From JANQRV01 sp964533785 (GTDB lineage Bacteria > Bacteroidota > Bacteroidia > Chitinophagales > Saprospiraceae): a stretch of DNA of 6,092 nucleotides. Shown here piece after piece: positions 1 through 5,236 of this stretch. The stretch is taken from the NCBI GenBank assembly GCA_964533785.1, contig CAZHNG010000388.1, forward strand, positions 1 to 6,092, in the 5' to 3' direction. The translations under genes were made by a program, and so were the position numbers. Position 1 is the first letter of the stretch, and the number at the start of each line of letters is the position of its first letter. The notes under the pieces are model-generated. The model was not told where the DNA came from and made no database searches. It saw only the letters and a list, made by a program, of their open reading frames with translations.

Positions 1-23
1 CAATTAGTTAGAATTTTTAGTCT

Positions 24-58
24 AACTTCTAGAGTCTAGCGTCAAAAGTCTAGAAGTT
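24..58. repeat. Inverted repeat downstream of the barrel gene
   Basis: Two perfect 10-bp arms, AACTTCTAGA (24-33) and TCTAGAAGTT (49-58), surround a 15-base loop. The word GTCTAG recurs inside and around it, so the stretch has a simple-repeat look. It lies just after the stop codon (73-75) of the minus-strand barrel gene and could end that transcript, but no T-run follows the stem on the minus strand, so a standard intrinsic terminator is not supported. It may instead be the edge of an intergenic repeat tract that continues left of the window. Confidence 0.5.
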
Positions 59-72
59 TATGTGTTAAAAAG

Positions 73-1314
73 CTATTTCTCCCGTATCCGCCACCCCACC
101 GTCACCATTACGTAGCGGCCCAACGTATTCCACTCCCGCTGCAATAGATAATTGGTTGTACCGATGCGTTGAAAACCAATTAATTGATTCAATAAATCAA
201 AGCCGGTTAGGGTAATAGAAGCCTGTTCAGCCTGCAGGAAAAAGTAATTGATACTGGCTCTAACCAGAGGGACACTCACCGCTTCATCAAAACTACGGGC
301 ATTGTAGTTGATGATATTGGCATCGGCTTCAATGTTCCACCTTTTGCTGGGTGTAAACCGGACATCAGCGTAATAGTTGGTGTTGAAAAAGACGTTATTC
401 TGTGATTCGGCCACTGAAAACCGAGCGTCTGTCAAGCTGATGGAACCGCCTACTCTTACCGCCCATTTATCTTTGTTCCGGTTATCGAAATTGAGACTTA
501 AGTTATGGATGAAGTTAGTATTGATATTTTCCTTTTCATTGATGAATACAATTTCGCGGTTCCAAGACTCTGTTGACTTGATGTTGATGTTGAGACCCAA
601 TGACCGTATTGGAGTAGTAAAGTCAATGTATGAACTAACCCTGTAATCATTATCCACGTTTAGGGGACTGGTAACTTTGATGAAAGTATCATTAATGGAT
701 TGCGACCAACTAATTTTGTCTTTGGTATATACCCCATTTAACCGTATAAATAAGGAGGTGAAGGAGAACTGATCAAACAAGGACCAGGACAAGTTTACAT
801 TGTGGCTGTATTCAGGCTCCAGGTCTATATTTCCCTGATAAATAGCCAATTGATTGATAGAGTCAACCGCCGGGAATAGCTGGTTGGCATCAGGCAGATT
901 AACGTTCGTCTGATAACGAATGCTGATCCTTCGCCCACTTTTGTAATCACTTTGGAAGCGGAAGCCAGGTAGCCAGTAAAGATAGTTTGGCTTTTCAAAG
1001 GTTTGATCATTTAATACTTTTTCGAATTGACTGGCCAGGGCGGCAACCTCCAGATTAAGTTGGGATTTTTGGGTGTTGCGTTGAAAAGACAGGGCCGGTC
1101 GGGCAAACAATTCTTGTGTGCTAAAACCAGGAATAGCGATTTCAACAAATTCATTCTGGGTGTTGAGGATACCTTCATCCCGACGGTAGTTTTCGGTAGC
1201 GGTTTGCTCTTCCAGTTCTTTTTTAATCCGGTTGCCCAGATAGCTAACGAAGTAACGATTGTTACCCTCACCAATATAAGAGAGGTTTGCACCGCCTGCC
1301 AGTGCAGTATTCAA
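73..1314 (-). CDS. Outer-membrane beta-barrel protein, C-terminal barrel part (frame separated from its N-terminus)
   Basis: This 413-codon frame encodes the barrel half of a TonB-dependent-receptor-like outer-membrane protein of the Bacteroidota type. It is rich in alternating beta-strand segments. It also has the family-like run RPALSFQRN, then a strand region with RISIRYQTNVNLPDANQL, then GNIDLEPEYSHNVNLSW. The formal start is a TTG overlapping the stop of the upstream frame. This is unlikely to be a real start: there is no signal peptide, and the reading continues sensibly upstream as KGLNTALAGGANLSY, the expected continuation of the N-terminal frame. I read both frames as one gene with a one-base loss near 1314-1345. 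The joined length (about 704 residues) is short for this family, usually around 900, and the jump from ATENYRRDEG to RPALSFQRN may hide an internal in-frame deletion; this is inferred from memory of relatives. The C-terminus is GWRIREK rather than the common terminal aromatic residue. Confidence 0.8.
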   Translation of the reverse strand: MNTALAGGANLSYIGEGNNRYFVSYLGNRIKKELEEQTATENYRRDEGILNTQNEFVEIAIPGFSTQELFARPALSFQRNTQKSQLNLEVAALASQFEKVLNDQTFEKPNYLYWLPGFRFQSDYKSGRRISIRYQTNVNLPDANQLFPAVDSINQLAIYQGNIDLEPEYSHNVNLSWSLFDQFSFTSLFIRLNGVYTKDKISWSQSINDTFIKVTSPLNVDNDYRVSSYIDFTTPIRSLGLNINIKSTESWNREIVFINEKENINTNFIHNLSLNFDNRNKDKWAVRVGGSISLTDARFSVAESQNNVFFNTNYYADVRFTPSKRWNIEADANIINYNARSFDEAVSVPLVRASINYFFLQAEQASITLTGFDLLNQLIGFQRIGTTNYLLQREWNTLGRYVMVTVGWRIREK

Positions 1315-2186
1315 ACCTTTAATGCTTTCCCCAATTGATTATTGCCTTTGTAAGTAAAGCCAAACTCGTTGATATTATTGTACAATCCGAGGATGGCCGT
1401 TTGGGTCTTTTTTGAGAAGCGGTATAATCGACCTTCCGCGGTAAATCTTTCGTCCGTACCGATACCGGCGGTAATATTTCCGAAGTAGCCCTTTTTATGG
1501 TCTTCATCAAGCAGGAGGTTAATGGTTCTTTCCCTAACTCCGTCATCGATACCGGTAAAAGCTGCTTCATCCGTTTTGCGGTCAAAAACCTGAACTTTGT
1601 CCAGGGCTTCGGCGGGCAGATTTTTGGTGGCTACTTTCGGATCTTTATCAAAAAACTCTTTACCATCCACCAATACTTTTACTACGTCTTCTCCTTTTGC
1701 CTTGATGTTACCGGATTCGTCCACTTCTACCCCAGGTAGTTTTTCCAGTAATTCTTCCACGGAAGCACCCGGTCGCGTTTGAAAAGCCTTGGTGTCAAAT
1801 TCCAGCGTGTCGCTTTTGAATTTAATGGGAATGAGTTCCGCTTCCACCACCACTTCGTCCATATAGGATGGATTGAGTATTTTATTGCCGAGGTACTCTC
1901 CGTCTTTATTAGGGACGGTAATTTCATCATAAGCAGTTTCCATCCCAACATAAGAAAACTGCATCAAGTAATCACCCGTTTTGATGTTCTGGATTTGGTA
2001 GTTACCCTCCGCATCGGTAATGCCAAAGGAAAGTAAGGTAGAATCGGTGGGGTGCATTAGAGCCACCGTAGCACTGCTTAAAGGATTATTTTTTTCATCA
2101 GTCACCTTGCCGCTTAGACTATGCTGAGCGTAAGACAACATCAAAAAACAGATCTTAAATAAAATAAATAGTATCGTTTTGGGCAT
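1311..2186 (-). CDS. Outer-membrane beta-barrel protein, N-terminal part: signal peptide, regulatory-like domain and plug (truncated by frameshift)
   Basis: This is the N-terminal 291 codons of a TonB-receptor-like outer-membrane protein. Residues 1-20 are a signal peptide with likely cleavage at SYA|Q. Residues about 22-92 form a carboxypeptidase-regulatory-like beta-sandwich (SGKVTDEKNNPLSSATVAL, then ITDAEGNYQI and GDYLMQFSYVGM). Residues about 110-205 form the plug, with the hallmark LLEKLPGVEVDESGNIKAKG and VLVDGKEFFDKDP. Barrel strands begin near GYFGNITAGIGT. The frame stops after KALKV, whereas the next frame supplies the expected continuation GLNTALAGGANLSY, so the break is a frameshift and not a natural end. 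The ATG at 2184-2186 fits the signal peptide. The gene lies 159 bp behind the GLPGLI gene on the same strand. Ligand and transport role cannot be told; members without a clear TonB box are often annotated simply as outer-membrane beta-barrel proteins. Confidence 0.85.
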   Translation of the reverse strand: MPKTILFILFKICFLMLSYAQHSLSGKVTDEKNNPLSSATVALMHPTDSTLLSFGITDAEGNYQIQNIKTGDYLMQFSYVGMETAYDEITVPNKDGEYLGNKILNPSYMDEVVVEAELIPIKFKSDTLEFDTKAFQTRPGASVEELLEKLPGVEVDESGNIKAKGEDVVKVLVDGKEFFDKDPKVATKNLPAEALDKVQVFDRKTDEAAFTGIDDGVRERTINLLLDEDHKKGYFGNITAGIGTDERFTAEGRLYRFSKKTQTAILGLYNNINEFGFTYKGNNQLGKALKV

Positions 2187-2238
2187 TATTGGCTACTTTG
2201 TTATTTTTAACAGAAACCATCCCATTTTTTAAACGGAT

Positions 2239-2269
2239 AAAAATTATTATTATTTAATTGATTATCAAT
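2239..2269 (-). promoter_or_regulatory. Candidate promoter of the barrel gene with overlapping 13-bp palindrome
   Basis: On the minus strand ATTG (2269-2266) is followed, after exactly 19 bases, by TAATTTTT (2246-2239). This is close to the Bacteroidota consensus TTTG-N19-TAnnTTTG (one mismatch in each box). The implied leader is roughly 45 nt. The perfect palindrome ATTGAT-T-ATCAAT (2257-2269) covers the upstream box and could be an operator. The region is very AT-rich, so chance matches are likely. Confidence 0.3.
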
Positions 2270-2345
2270 ACTTTGCTTATTTTTAAACAACTCAATAAAT
2301 TACATTTTTACCTCGAAATTCGGGATGGCTCATATGAATGGTCAA

Positions 2346-2741
2346 CTACTTTTTTTTCACGTCCTTATCTCTAGCTTTCTTGGCAAGCTCATATTCCTTC
2401 GTTTTTTCCTCTACAACCTGCTCGAATTTTTCGGGACTTAGCTTTTGACCTTTATCCAATTTCATCAAATCCTCTTCCGGAGTTGCTTCGCGATCAATAT
2501 CCGTTGCCAAGAGGAACACTTCCCCGTTTTTTTCCAGGCCAAGTATCATGCCCGGCAAACCGTAATAAAGATACGGCCCGGCAGAAACGGGAATTTTAGG
2601 TGTAAACCAGGCAGTTATGGTTTCTTTACCTATCTGCAGATCCGCGCCCATACATACGTAATCCAAAACTTTTTTCTTTTTGGCGGTAAGTTTCCAGGAT
2701 AGGCGCTCGGTAGGTGATGCCACTATAAAGGTACGCGTCAT
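2346..2741 (-). CDS. GLPGLI family protein, C-terminal part (frame separated)
   Basis: The signature that names the family (TIGR01200) is visible: AWFTPKIP at residues 44-51 followed by GPYLYYGLPGMILGLEKNG from residue 55. LSWKLTAKKKKVLDYVC just before it matches the usual W.L....K.I..Y.C segment. The tail (residues about 85-131) is charged and probably helical, ending in a lysine cluster. The ATG at 2741 is not a credible start. The same frame is open back to about 2826 and reads PKIQKIYYDF, then KKSERTEQLEFMTRTF, which is ordinary family sequence directly continuing the N-terminal piece. GLPGLI proteins are secreted or periplasmic proteins of unknown function, typically about 240-300 residues. 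They often sit next to outer-membrane barrel genes, as here. Confidence 0.85.
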   Translation of the reverse strand: MTRTFIVASPTERLSWKLTAKKKKVLDYVCMGADLQIGKETITAWFTPKIPVSAGPYLYYGLPGMILGLEKNGEVFLLATDIDREATPEEDLMKLDKGQKLSPEKFEQVVEEKTKEYELAKKARDKDVKKK

Positions 2742-2745
2742 GAAT

Positions 2746-3060
2746 TCAAGCTGTTCGGTTCTTTCGCTTTTTTTGAAATCGTAGTAGATCTTTTGAATTT
2801 TGGGTTTTGGCGTAGTTCGCTTTATCTATAGCTGTTTGCAAATGTTCGGATAAGGCTTGTTTTTGGGAAAGGTCCTCTTTGTATAACGCTTGATCGACGG
2901 TGAAATGAAGCAGGTGAACGGATTTCCCGGATTTCGGCAAGTCCGCAATGTAGCTGTCCCAGAGGGGATCATCGTAGACACCTTCCAGTTGGTAATCAAT
3001 TATCTGTTCGTAGGTAATGGTGCCTTTGGTGATCGGTTGCGCTATTAGGTTAAGAAACAT
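2746..3060 (-). CDS. GLPGLI family protein, N-terminal part (signal peptide out of frame, C-terminus lost by frameshift)
   Basis: After a partial signal sequence (MFLNLIAQ) comes the family-like strand KGTITYEQIIDYQL, then HLLHFTVDQALYKEDLS, matching the early I.Y and F..S.Y region of GLPGLI proteins. The last ~19 residues (from TQNS to RTA) are out-of-frame sequence after an apparent one-base gain in the AAAA or CCC run near 2802-2809. The ATG at 3060 is too short a start: upstream codons read RLFCLLLSLLFPF without a stop, and the proper start is the double ATG at 3108-3113 (MMSKK). Joining that start to RLFC requires one extra A in the A6 run at 3099-3104. With both corrections the protein is about 255 residues with a complete signal peptide, a normal family length. 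That good fit is why I treat the breaks as recent mutations or sequence errors. Confidence 0.8.
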   Translation of the reverse strand: MFLNLIAQPITKGTITYEQIIDYQLEGVYDDPLWDSYIADLPKSGKSVHLLHFTVDQALYKEDLSQKQALSEHLQTAIDKANYAKTQNSKDLLRFQKKRKNRTA

Positions 3061-3134
3061 AAAGGGAAATAGCAGTGATAGTAGGAGGCAGAATAATCTT
3101 TTTTGCTCATCATCAGGGATATTATATTGTTATA

Positions 3135-3166
3135 GGAACCTATTTTTTAGCGTTCGGAATAGCAAT
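3135..3166 (-). promoter_or_regulatory. Weak candidate promoter of the GLPGLI gene
   Basis: On the minus strand ATTG (3166-3163) is followed after 20 bases by TAGGTTCC (3142-3135), a partial match to TTTG-N19-TAnnTTTG. It would start a leader of about 15 nt before the double ATG at 3113. No Shine-Dalgarno sequence is seen, as is normal in this phylum. Confidence 0.22.
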
Positions 3167-3324
3167 GAAATTACGTAAAATTGGGCGGTACTGAAGAGTT
3201 GGTCTTGAACCGTATATATGGAATATGGATCCAAAACGAATTAATGGTTGACTGGGGGAAGAAGGGGGCATTTTTACACCTTTTTGTTTACAATAACTTG
3301 GAAAGGAATCAGGTTGAACATTTC

Positions 3325-4758
3325 TCAAGGTACGAATAAGTCATCCATAGTGACCACTTGATCTATGTAATTAATCTTGTGGCTGTTTTCCGTGACTCCC
3401 ATTGTAGTAATGAGGGTGATGAAAATATGTTTTCTGGTTTTGGTGTGGTATTGGAATACCTTTTTCTTGGTCAATAGCTTCTCGACGTCTTTTTTAGACA
3501 TGACATATTCGGCAGTGCTAAACTTGATTTCGCAAATATTGATGGTTTGATCGCTTCTGTCAATGACCAGGTCTATTTGAGCACCAGGAATGCTGTCAGT
3601 CGGACCAGCAACGAAAGAAGATACCGAAGAAGATATTCCTGCTATGCTTAGAGATTTTCTAATCTGTTCTATATGAGTGAAACAAATATTTTCAAAAGTA
3701 TAACCACTCCAGGTTTTCCATTTCGGCAAATCACTAAGTTGATTAAAGTCAATTTGGCTGCCTTTACCTAAAGGTTCAATAAAAGTTAGGTGAAAGAGGG
3801 AGTAGAAGTCTGTGAGCCTGTATAACTTCTGTTTTGATTTTTTCCCGTATCCGCCATAAATATGTATAAAACCAGACTTTTCGAGTTCATCTAATTTATC
3901 ACTAAGCATTCCTCCATTTTTAATATTAGAAAGCCGAATAATTTCCTTTCGTGTCAATCCTATTCTTTTGGAAGCCAGTGCTCTGATAATTGCAATGTGT
4001 TTTTGTGCATTCTGAAAAAGAGAAGCGTACAAACGATCAAATTCATTTCTTAAATATCCAGAAGGAGAGAAACAAATTTCTTGTATGTTTTGAATAGCAG
4101 AAAGGCCTGGTTTCAGCTGGTCTAAATACATGGGTACGCCACCCATTGTCATATAGATCTGCAATAAATGATATCTATTCAGCTTAATTTTTCTGTATTT
4201 ACAGTATTCTTCTGTTTCTGCGAGGGTAAAAGGATGAAGAAAAAGTAGTCTGGTCACCCGGTTATGCAGTCCTCCCTTATCATTGATTACTTTTTTAATC
4301 ATCCAGGAAGCGGCAGATCCGCATATAACAAGTACGGCATTCTGTTTAGAGGCCCAACTATTCCAAAAATAGCCTAATCCAGTAAGAAACCCTGAACGTC
4401 TTGTTCCTAACCATGGCAGTTCGTCAAGAAATACAACAATCTTCTCTTTTTTTTGCAACGACTCTAATGCTTGAGTGAGTAAGTGAAATGCTTCTAGCCA
4501 GGAGGATGGCTTTTCCTTGAATGTAAAATCAGGAAAATGTTTTCCCATACTAAAAACCAGATTTTGGAGTTGCACCTCTTTGTCTCCATGTTGTAAGCCC
4601 GTTAATTCGAAGTCTATTCGGTCACCGTATACTTGACGAATGAGATAGGTCTTTCCTACTCTTCTACGTCCTATCACAGCTATCATTTCTGCTTTCTCTG
4701 AAGCGTAAGCCGTTTCGAGTTCGGCGATTTGCTTTTTTCTACCTATTATTTTTCCCAT
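3325..4758 (-). CDS. AAA-type ATPase with C-terminal DUF234/PD-(D/E)XK nuclease-like domain
   Basis: I number from the ATG at 4758 (477 residues). Residues 1-35 hold MGKIIGRKKQIAELE, the usual opening of the archaeal-type ATPase family (ATPase_2). Walker A is GRRRVGKT (30-37), Walker B is VVFLDE (D112, E113), and a sensor-1-like ICGS lies at 145-148, followed by a possible arginine finger in HNRVTR. Residues about 252-310 form a winged-helix region. The C-terminal domain has GYTFE (E356), QIDLVID (D396) and EIKF (E410, K412), the spacing expected of a PD-(D/E)XK nuclease fold as in DUF234. Every key residue is present and the frame is intact. I prefer the start at 4758 to the ATG at 4788 because homologues begin at MGKIIGR and a TAnnTTTG box covers 4777-4784, between the two ATGs. 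Cellular role is unknown; these genes are patchily distributed and often sit in accessory DNA. It stands alone, divergent from the Uma2 gene. Confidence 0.88.
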   Translation of the reverse strand: MGKIIGRKKQIAELETAYASEKAEMIAVIGRRRVGKTYLIRQVYGDRIDFELTGLQHGDKEVQLQNLVFSMGKHFPDFTFKEKPSSWLEAFHLLTQALESLQKKEKIVVFLDELPWLGTRRSGFLTGLGYFWNSWASKQNAVLVICGSAASWMIKKVINDKGGLHNRVTRLLFLHPFTLAETEEYCKYRKIKLNRYHLLQIYMTMGGVPMYLDQLKPGLSAIQNIQEICFSPSGYLRNEFDRLYASLFQNAQKHIAIIRALASKRIGLTRKEIIRLSNIKNGGMLSDKLDELEKSGFIHIYGGYGKKSKQKLYRLTDFYSLFHLTFIEPLGKGSQIDFNQLSDLPKWKTWSGYTFENICFTHIEQIRKSLSIAGISSSVSSFVAGPTDSIPGAQIDLVIDRSDQTINICEIKFSTAEYVMSKKDVEKLLTKKKVFQYHTKTRKHIFITLITTMGVTENSHKINYIDQVVTMDDLFVP

Positions 4759-4857
4759 ATAACTTGCTTTAACTATACAAAAATACATAGATTAAGCGGA
4801 TTATGTGTTGAATAATCCGCTTAATCTATATGTAGATAGGTGGATTAAGCAAGTTAT
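4759..4857. repeat. 99-bp nested palindrome abutting the ATPase start codon
   Basis: The inner arms are a perfect 17-bp inverted repeat, 4787-4803 (ATAGATTAAGCGGATTA) and 4813-4829, with a 9-base loop. The outer arms are a perfect 11-bp inverted repeat, ATAACTTGCTT (4759-4769) and AAGCAAGTTAT (4847-4857). Both pairs share the same dyad axis at 4808, and the 17-base stretches between them still pair at several positions, so this is one long, partly decayed palindrome. It ends one base before the ATPase ATG and contains that gene's -7 box. It could be an operator, a cruciform-forming site or a palindromic mobile repeat. Confidence 0.8.
4777..4784 (-). promoter_or_regulatory. Promoter -7 box of the ATPase gene
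   Basis: The minus strand reads TATTTTTG, an exact TAnnTTTG match, about 18 bases before the preferred ATG at 4758. This gives a leader of roughly 12 nt. No TTTG is present at the expected -33 distance; that position falls in the loop and arm of the large palindrome immediately upstream. The promoter may therefore need or be blocked by a factor binding there. Confidence 0.45.
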
Positions 4858-4861
4858 CCAA

Positions 4862-4949
4862 AGAATAATCCGGGTTAATACCGCTTTGAAATTATGTGTT
4901 CGTAATAAACCTAATTTCAAAACAGAATAATCTATCCGTATTGAAATTA
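4862..4949. repeat. Imperfect direct repeat (AGAATAATC ... CCG..TTGAAATTA)
   Basis: Two units, 4862-4894 and 4924-4949, both begin with AGAATAATC and end with CCG, two variable bases, then TTGAAATTA; the first is longer by 7 bases in the middle. The second half of the first unit also supplies the left arm of the hairpin at 4885-4921. The 9-bp word TTGAAATTA therefore occurs three times, in plus, minus and plus orientation. Confidence 0.5.
4885..4921. repeat. 10-bp inverted repeat with 17-base loop
   Basis: The arms are TTTGAAATTA (4885-4894) and TAATTTCAAA (4912-4921), a perfect match. The last bases of the left arm plus the loop read ATTATGTGTT (4891-4900), identical to 4800-4809 at the same place in the larger palindrome. 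The two structures look related by arm exchange around a common core. It does not resemble a terminator, since no T-run follows. Confidence 0.6.
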
Positions 4950-4963
4950 ATGGATGAACTAAA

Positions 4964-5153
4964 TAGTATTAAGCGTAGGCTGTTCAGTTTGATCACTTTT
5001 GACACCCGTATTTTTTAGTTCAGCCTGAAGGATAACTCAACCTAGGTCGAAGCAAGAACCCCCAATCTTCCAAGCGCTGAAAGTGCGACATATCTTGTAG
5101 CTAAAAGTACTGGTGTGTTAAAACCAATAGATTGAACACCCTAGTATTAAGCG
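4964..5153. mobile_element. MITE-like segment bounded by 12-bp direct repeats
   Basis: TAGTATTAAGCG occurs exactly at 4964-4975 and 5142-5153. Just inside lie imperfect terminal inverted repeats, GGCTGTTCAGT (4978-4988) and the complement of ATTGAACACCC (5131-5141), agreeing at 9 of 11 positions. The 166 bp between carries small hairpins and no gene, as in a miniature non-autonomous element. Against this, part of the direct-repeat word (ATTAAGCG) recurs elsewhere in the same spacer (4791-4798), so it may be a binding motif and not a target-site duplication. I cannot name a parent element. Confidence 0.35.
5074..5129. repeat. Paired small hairpins resembling a Bacteroidota interspersed repeat
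   Basis: GCGCT-GAA-AGTGC (5074-5086) forms a tight stem with one G-T pair. It is followed by TACTGGT (5108-5114) and ACCAATA (5123-5129), a 7-bp stem with one mismatch and an 8-base loop. The arrangement AGCGCTGAAAGTGCGACATATC plus a second hairpin resembles, from memory, dispersed intergenic repeats of the GCGCTGAAAGCGC type in this phylum. TTCAG-C-CTGAA (5019-5029) and ACCTAGGT (5040-5047) just upstream may belong to the same unit. Confidence 0.3.
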
Positions 5154-5208
5154 CCAGATTTTGGTTGTTGTATACTCTCCTCCAATGGCTTTGCTACCTA
5201 ATATTGCT

Positions 5209-5216
5209 TATCTTTG
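5209..5216 (+). promoter_or_regulatory. Promoter -7 box of the Uma2-family gene
   Basis: TATCTTTG is an exact TAnnTTTG match, 20 bases before the ATG at 5237, giving a leader of about 14 nt. A TTTG at 5190-5193 lies only 15 bases upstream, shorter than the usual 19, so the -33 element is doubtful. The box argues against translation starting upstream at 5132. Confidence 0.45.
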
Positions 5217-5236
5217 AATGTAGAAAAAGAATAGCT

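Larger units (their letters stand above)
4759..5236. other. Divergent intergenic region, 478 bp, no gene, dense in repeats
   Basis: No plausible protein is encoded here on either strand. The open stretch ahead of the Uma2 ATG (TTG at 5132) crosses the Uma2 -7 box and has no relation to that family. The word TTAAGCG or its complement occurs at 4792-4798, 4819-4825, 4969-4975 and 5147-5153. GGATTA or TAATCC occurs at 4798, 4813, 4842 and 4866. No tRNA-like fold is seen. The individual repeats are listed separately. Confidence 0.6.

Noticed and set aside
1311..1314. Translational coupling by the TTGA overlap of the two barrel frames
   Set aside because: The second frame has no signal peptide and begins mid-barrel, so a separately initiated product could not reach or insert in the outer membrane.
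1311..1330. Programmed -1 frameshift in the barrel gene
   Set aside because: The heptamers around the shift (G GGG AAA and A TTA AAG) do not fit the X XXY YYZ rule, no stimulatory stem is evident, and this protein family has no known recoding.
377..2036. Plus-strand and alternate-frame open stretches opposite the barrel gene
   Set aside because: They are antisense or out-of-frame shadows of a recognisable protein, with no family resemblance of their own.
2314..2338. Small palindromes CGAAATTCG (2314-2322) and TCATATGA (2331-2338) as a terminator for the GLPGLI gene
   Set aside because: The stems are only 4 bp and no T-run follows on the minus strand.
3140..3328. 62-codon minus-strand frame between the ATPase and GLPGLI genes
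   Set aside because: It starts with TTG overlapping the ATPase stop, is rich in proline and serine with no recognisable domain, and covers the probable GLPGLI promoter. I treat the stretch as non-coding.
4759..4788. 10-residue N-terminal extension of the ATPase (ATG at 4788)
   Set aside because: It would place the TAnnTTTG box inside the coding region and the start codon inside the palindrome arm; the family normally begins at the internal MGKIIGR.
5132..5236. 35-residue hydrophobic N-terminal extension of the Uma2 protein (possible membrane anchor)
   Set aside because: It depends on a TTG start, is unlike Uma2 N-termini, and spans an exact TAnnTTTG box only 20 bases before a good ATG.
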